DNA from: Natrinema halophilum
Lineage (GTDB): Archaea; Halobacteriota; Halobacteria; Halobacteriales; Natrialbaceae
Length of the DNA: 64,000 bases
Assembly: GCF_013402815.2 (NCBI RefSeq)
Contig: NZ_CP058601.1
Coordinates: forward strand, 2,356,001 to 2,420,000
Direction: 5' to 3'
Made by a program: the position numbers and the translations under genes. This document shows positions 61,328 to 64,000 of the stretch, in pieces. Position 1 is the stretch's first letter. Each line of letters opens with the position of its first letter. The notes below the pieces were generated by a model, which was not told the DNA's origin, did no database searches, and saw only the letters and a program-made list of their open reading frames with translations.

Positions 61328-61386
61328 GGGAGTATCTTGCTTGTTTTCCGTCGGTATCCGACTCGTTCTCTTGGCAGGATACTCCC
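61328..61386. repeat. Inverted repeat inside the solo element
   Basis: gggagtatcttg (61328-61339) is matched on the other strand by the complement at 61375-61386 (caggatactccc), with one mismatch. The arms are 12 bases and the loop 35 bases. Nothing similar was found in the interior of the TnpB-bearing copy. Confidence 0.7.
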
Positions 61387-61649
61387 AATGAATGCGGACG
61401 GAATCCCGATATTGTCCGATTGTCCCGACATGGGGGCGGATGTACCGCCTCGTGGCGTACCTTTCGTTCCAATTCGATAAAAATTTAATGAGAGTACTCG
61501 ATTCACGCCCGTCCCCAGAACGCTATGCGTTCTGGTGTGCGAACGAGACGCTTCGCGTCACGTCAACGCCGTAACCGGCGGGATTCTCTCGCTGTTTAAA
61601 GATAGAACTCGAGTCCGCATCCACGCTCGAGCAAGCACCTGCGCTCGAG

Positions 61650-62057
61650 TCAGTTGCGGCTGCTATCGTACGTGTCCAGAAAGGCCCGTTCACGGCGCAG
61701 GAGTTCTTCGACACCGTCTTCGAGGATACCGTCACCGAGAACCGTCGCTCGGTAGTATGCATACAGTCCGTCGCCGTCCCGTTCCGTTCGGACGCGTTTC
61801 TCGATCAGCCCCACGTCGCGGAGTTCGTTGAGGTGGTAGTGAAGCGTGCTATCGTCGACATCCATCACTGCATCGAGCTCGGTGGCCGTCATCTCACCGG
61901 TATGAGAGAGCCGGTACACGATCTCGAAGCGCGTCCGGTTCCCGATCGCAGCCTGCATGTCGAGATACTCGTCGAGGGAGAGAACGCTCATCTCTGGGAG
62001 GAATTCGTTCGGGTCGTCCGGAACGTCGTCGGCGATCCTGGTACGTTTCGTCCCCAT
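61650..62057 (-). CDS. ArsR-like winged-helix regulator
   Basis: A 135-residue protein with a central winged helix (residues ~35-85: IGNRTRFEIVYRLSHTGEMTATELDAVMDVDDSTLHYHLNELRDVGLIEKRV) and a C-terminal helical region rich in Glu/Arg. It resembles haloarchaeal ArsR-type regulators. The ATG 62055-62057 is natural (MGTKRTRIADDVPDD). It is divergent from a broken gene, whose disrupted state suggests the regulator may have lost its target. Confidence 0.85.
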   Translation of the reverse strand: MGTKRTRIADDVPDDPNEFLPEMSVLSLDEYLDMQAAIGNRTRFEIVYRLSHTGEMTATELDAVMDVDDSTLHYHLNELRDVGLIEKRVRTERDGDGLYAYYRATVLGDGILEDGVEELLRRERAFLDTYDSSRN

Positions 62058-62100
62058 CTTGTCTCGCGATACTCGCTCTCAGCTTTTAGCCGTTGTCGAG

Positions 62101-62586
62101 CCAGCATTCGCTGAAAACACTACCTTTTATTTTCGAAAACTCTTCCAGAACGAAGACGCGATAGACGAAGCGAAAGCGCTACTCAGGCGTGTTCAAGGCC
62201 ATCTTCGGACAGATCCGGGAGTGAACGCGTTTCTCGCAGTCGACGTCGATGTCGACACGGAGCAGGTCGATGCCGTGACGCAAAGGATCAAATACGCTCG
62301 TCACTCGAATGCGACGGTATTCGTCGTTCCGTTCCTCGGACACAATTTCGGGGTCGGTGAAGAAGCGGGGAGTATCCTCGAGAACGTGGCTGACACACAC
62401 GGCGAGAGGATCGTCTTCGTACACGAAGCGAACGTCACCAGCGAGATGATCCGGTCAGCGCGAACCAGATGAGACCTCCGAATCGAAACGTACGAGACGG
62501 CAGACGAATTGGTCGACACGGTGAGACGGTTCGTCGTAACTACAATGAATCGCGAACAGTTCGGTACGCTCGACTCTCGCGAGTAA
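62101..62586 (+). pseudogene. Decayed DUF7509-like gene
   Basis: A plus-strand frame from about 62101 encodes an acidic protein (NEDAIDEAKALLRRVQGHLRTDPGVNAFL ... NVTSEMIRSARTR) with a stop TGA at 62470-62472. Past it the same frame continues with DLRIETYETADELVDTVRRFVV and runs to TAA at 62584-62586. Both parts match one family (DUF7509-like, from memory). The TGA may replace a TGG tryptophan codon. The N-terminal end of the family is missing and no start codon precedes the homologous region, so the gene is probably inactive on two grounds. Confidence 0.7.
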
Positions 62587-62650
62587 CCGGTTCGAGTCAG
62601 ATTCGTCGAGAACGTTCCGAGAGCGGACGGCCTGCTGAACGGACATGACG

Positions 62651-64000
62651 TCACTTCGAGAGGGCGCGTTCGACAGCCTCCGCAACGCTGGTCGCTTTCT
62701 CGGCTAGCTCCTCGGAAACGAGGCCATCATCGACGGCGTCATCGAGATCGTCCCTATCGACGACGTCCACTGCCCCATCGGCGCCACGAATAACGTCGAC
62801 ATAGAGATCGACGTATCGTACGGCGTCCGGAAACAGTTCGACCGGCGTACAGACGTTGACGTAGGTTCCTTTCGACGTCCCGTCAGCCGCCTTGTACGTC
62901 GTCGGGTACCACCATCGGCCTTCGCGGAACTTCGTTACGGCGACGTCACCCGCCTCCTTGGGGACGCCGAGCGCGTCGTACTGGCCGCCACCGCGCATCG
63001 AGCGCTCGAGGGTCACGTTCCCCGCTGGATTCCAGTCGGTTACGGTGCCGCGTCCGAGGGAGACGAGCCGTCCGTCGGGTTTGCCGTGACCGATCTCGAG
63101 CCGATCGCCGCCCGTCGGGCCGAACTGGCGAGCCACCGTCCCAAACGGGAATTCTGAGTCGACATCGCCGCCGTTCGTTCCGAACGACCCGCAAACGGTT
63201 TCGGCGAAGTCGACCGCCGCGCTCGCCGCTCGATCCGCAGCTTTCGTCCGGTGATGTCCCGGCATCGTCGTTTCGACCCGCCGTCGAACGCCGTCCAGTG
63301 CGAATCGTGACTCCCGGCCGAACCAGCACCACGCTGTCGTCTCCGGTGCAGCGAGCAGAGCCGGTCCGCTCGGTTCGGCCGATGCATCGGCGAGCGCGTC
63401 CTCGAGCGATTGCGCCCGATCCGCAGCATCCTCGAGGGCAGTTTCCATCGCTCCGAGGTCCGCGTCGGCCGCCGCGTGCTGCCAGCGTATTCCCCAGTCG
63501 TCCGGAACGTCGACCGAGAGGAGATCCGTCATACCGACGAGTTCCTCGGCTCGGTCACCGCGAAGCGCCGCCGTAACGCCGCTCCGACCGCGCGAAAGGG
63601 TACACAGACCGCCATGGATCTCGAGGGTCGGTCGGACGAGCGGCCGGTCGTCATCCCACGGCGGCGCGGGCTCGTGGACCTGGACTCGATATCGGTTCCC
63701 ATCGTCCACGTAGCCGTCGACGTCGTCGTAGTTCAGGAATCCGCGGCGGCCCTCGCCGAGGTCGACGACGGCACCGCCGCCGCCCCCAGCCTCGAGCACT
63801 TCCGCGTCAAACACCGCCCCGCGAGCGACGTCGGTCGGCCAACGGAACGAGTCGATCGCGAGCGCCTCGAGTTCGGTCGCAACTACCTCGACCGCATCGG
63901 CTGCGCCCGAAACCGCGACGCCCTGTCGGTCGCGGGTCGTCTCGACCGAAACGTCGGCCGGCGCGGCGTCGAACGATCGGTCGAACCGGTCGCGGATCGG
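62651..64000 (-). CDS. FAU-1-type RNA-binding/ribonuclease protein (5' end outside window)
   Basis: The frame is open through the right edge, giving 449 residues with the start outside the window. The N-terminal visible region has an S1-like beta structure (GAVFDAEVLEAGGGGGAVVDLGEGRRGFLNYDDVDGYV) of the RNase E/G family, and the C-terminal half is the DUF402-like domain (FREGRWWYPTTYKAADGTSKGTYVNVCTPVELFPDAVRYVDLYVDVIRG). This is the layout of archaeal FAU-1, an RNase E/G-type protein that binds AU-rich RNA and trims 5S rRNA precursors in thermophiles. It ends just after the pseudogene on the opposite strand. Confidence 0.85.
   Translation of the reverse strand, partial: PIRDRFDRSFDAAPADVSVETTRDRQGVAVSGAADAVEVVATELEALAIDSFRWPTDVARGAVFDAEVLEAGGGGGAVVDLGEGRRGFLNYDDVDGYVDDGNRYRVQVHEPAPPWDDDRPLVRPTLEIHGGLCTLSRGRSGVTAALRGDRAEELVGMTDLLSVDVPDDWGIRWQHAAADADLGAMETALEDAADRAQSLEDALADASAEPSGPALLAAPETTAWCWFGRESRFALDGVRRRVETTMPGHHRTKAADRAASAAVDFAETVCGSFGTNGGDVDSEFPFGTVARQFGPTGGDRLEIGHGKPDGRLVSLGRGTVTDWNPAGNVTLERSMRGGGQYDALGVPKEAGDVAVTKFREGRWWYPTTYKAADGTSKGTYVNVCTPVELFPDAVRYVDLYVDVIRGADGAVDVVDRDDLDDAVDDGLVSEELAEKATSVAEAVERALSK

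Larger units (their letters stand above)
61144..61610 (-). mobile_element. TnpB-less relative of the IS200/IS605-type element (MITE-like), opposite orientation
   Basis: On the minus strand this segment starts with the left-end words ctatcttt...gagagaatccc (near 61603-61580) and the weaker hairpin at 61567-61580, and ends with a right end whose folded region (61157-61223) and final gaggatgtcac match the element at 57.4 kb. The TnpB gene is absent. Just before the right end, the minus strand (about 61290-61240) still reads like the last TnpB codons (TNPRFPNQP against CKPQISQLR). A non-autonomous copy seems likely, about 465 bases long. Confidence 0.75.
61026..61649. other. Intergenic region occupied by a TnpB-less transposon copy
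   Basis: The region between the tiny zinc protein and the ArsR-like gene is mostly the solo IS200/IS605-type element at 61144-61610, described separately. The remaining short flanks, 61026-61143 and 61611-61649, hold no gene. An open minus-strand frame here translates only the repeats and the element. Confidence 0.7.

Noticed and set aside
62455-62685. Minus-strand frame near the FAU-1 stop codon
   Set aside because: It is antisense to the tail of the decayed DUF7509-like gene and overlaps the FAU-1 gene end.

Overview
The window reads as chromosomal DNA of a halophilic archaeon (class Halobacteria). The main evidence is high GC with very acidic predicted proteins, archaeal-type information genes (aIF5A, S19e, PDCD5, class I LysRS, thermosome), haloarchaeal regulators (bacterio-opsin-activator-type HTH, HalOD1, DUF7344-like, TrmB, Lrp), start codons placed only about 25-35 nt behind TATA boxes, and a PitA-type chlorite-dismutase/monooxygenase fusion. 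The family mix resembles Natrialbaceae, but no species can be named. No rRNA, tRNA or CRISPR array was found.

Layout. 0-6 kb: tail of a quinone oxidoreductase, NUDIX hydrolase, agmatinase coupled to aIF5A, enolase-superfamily protein, ABC1 kinase, Hsp20. 6-16 kb: two MoeA paralogues around a DedA protein, serine hydrolase and MATE exporter, then a cobalamin-binding-type protein overlapping a JAMM desampylase. 16-26 kb: sulfatase, frameshifted DoxX gene, HisRS, histidine kinase, PP-loop protein/PDCD5/S19e cluster, ThiL, M50 protease. 26-36 kb: MobB-like/MoaE fusion, CapA-like protein, UMP kinase/LysRS pair, second M50 protease, PadR regulator divergent from PitA. 36-47 kb: haloarchaeal conserved hypotheticals, YgfZ/GcvT-like protein, TrmB, orphan E1-alpha, gamma-carbonic-anhydrase-like protein, metallophosphoesterase, glutamine synthetase divergent from Lrp. 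47-56 kb: Nal1-like serine protease with a small downstream gene, thermosome, TraB-like protein, HalOD1, acyltransferase, aldo/keto reductase. 56-64 kb: a TnpB transposon, small regulators and membrane proteins, a TnpB-less transposon derivative, a decayed gene and a FAU-1-type ribonuclease running off the right edge.

Functional threads are molybdenum cofactor synthesis (two MoeA, one MobB/MoaE fusion), translation and proteostasis (aIF5A with agmatinase, S19e, HisRS, LysRS, thermosome, Hsp20, desampylase, two M50 proteases) and nitrogen control (glnA/lrp).

The most interesting material is the TnpB locus at 55.86-57.42 kb and its solo relative at 61.14-61.61 kb in the opposite orientation. 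Their right ends share a junction of a closing stem and two hairpins, with different loops and one compensatory base-pair change, as expected of a selected RNA (a TnpB guide-RNA scaffold). Other items are two further candidate structured RNAs (about 25.85 and 40.54 kb), six intergenic minisatellites, the protease/small-protein pair, and two broken genes (DoxX by one base in a homopolymer; a DUF7509-like gene by N-terminal loss plus an in-frame TGA).
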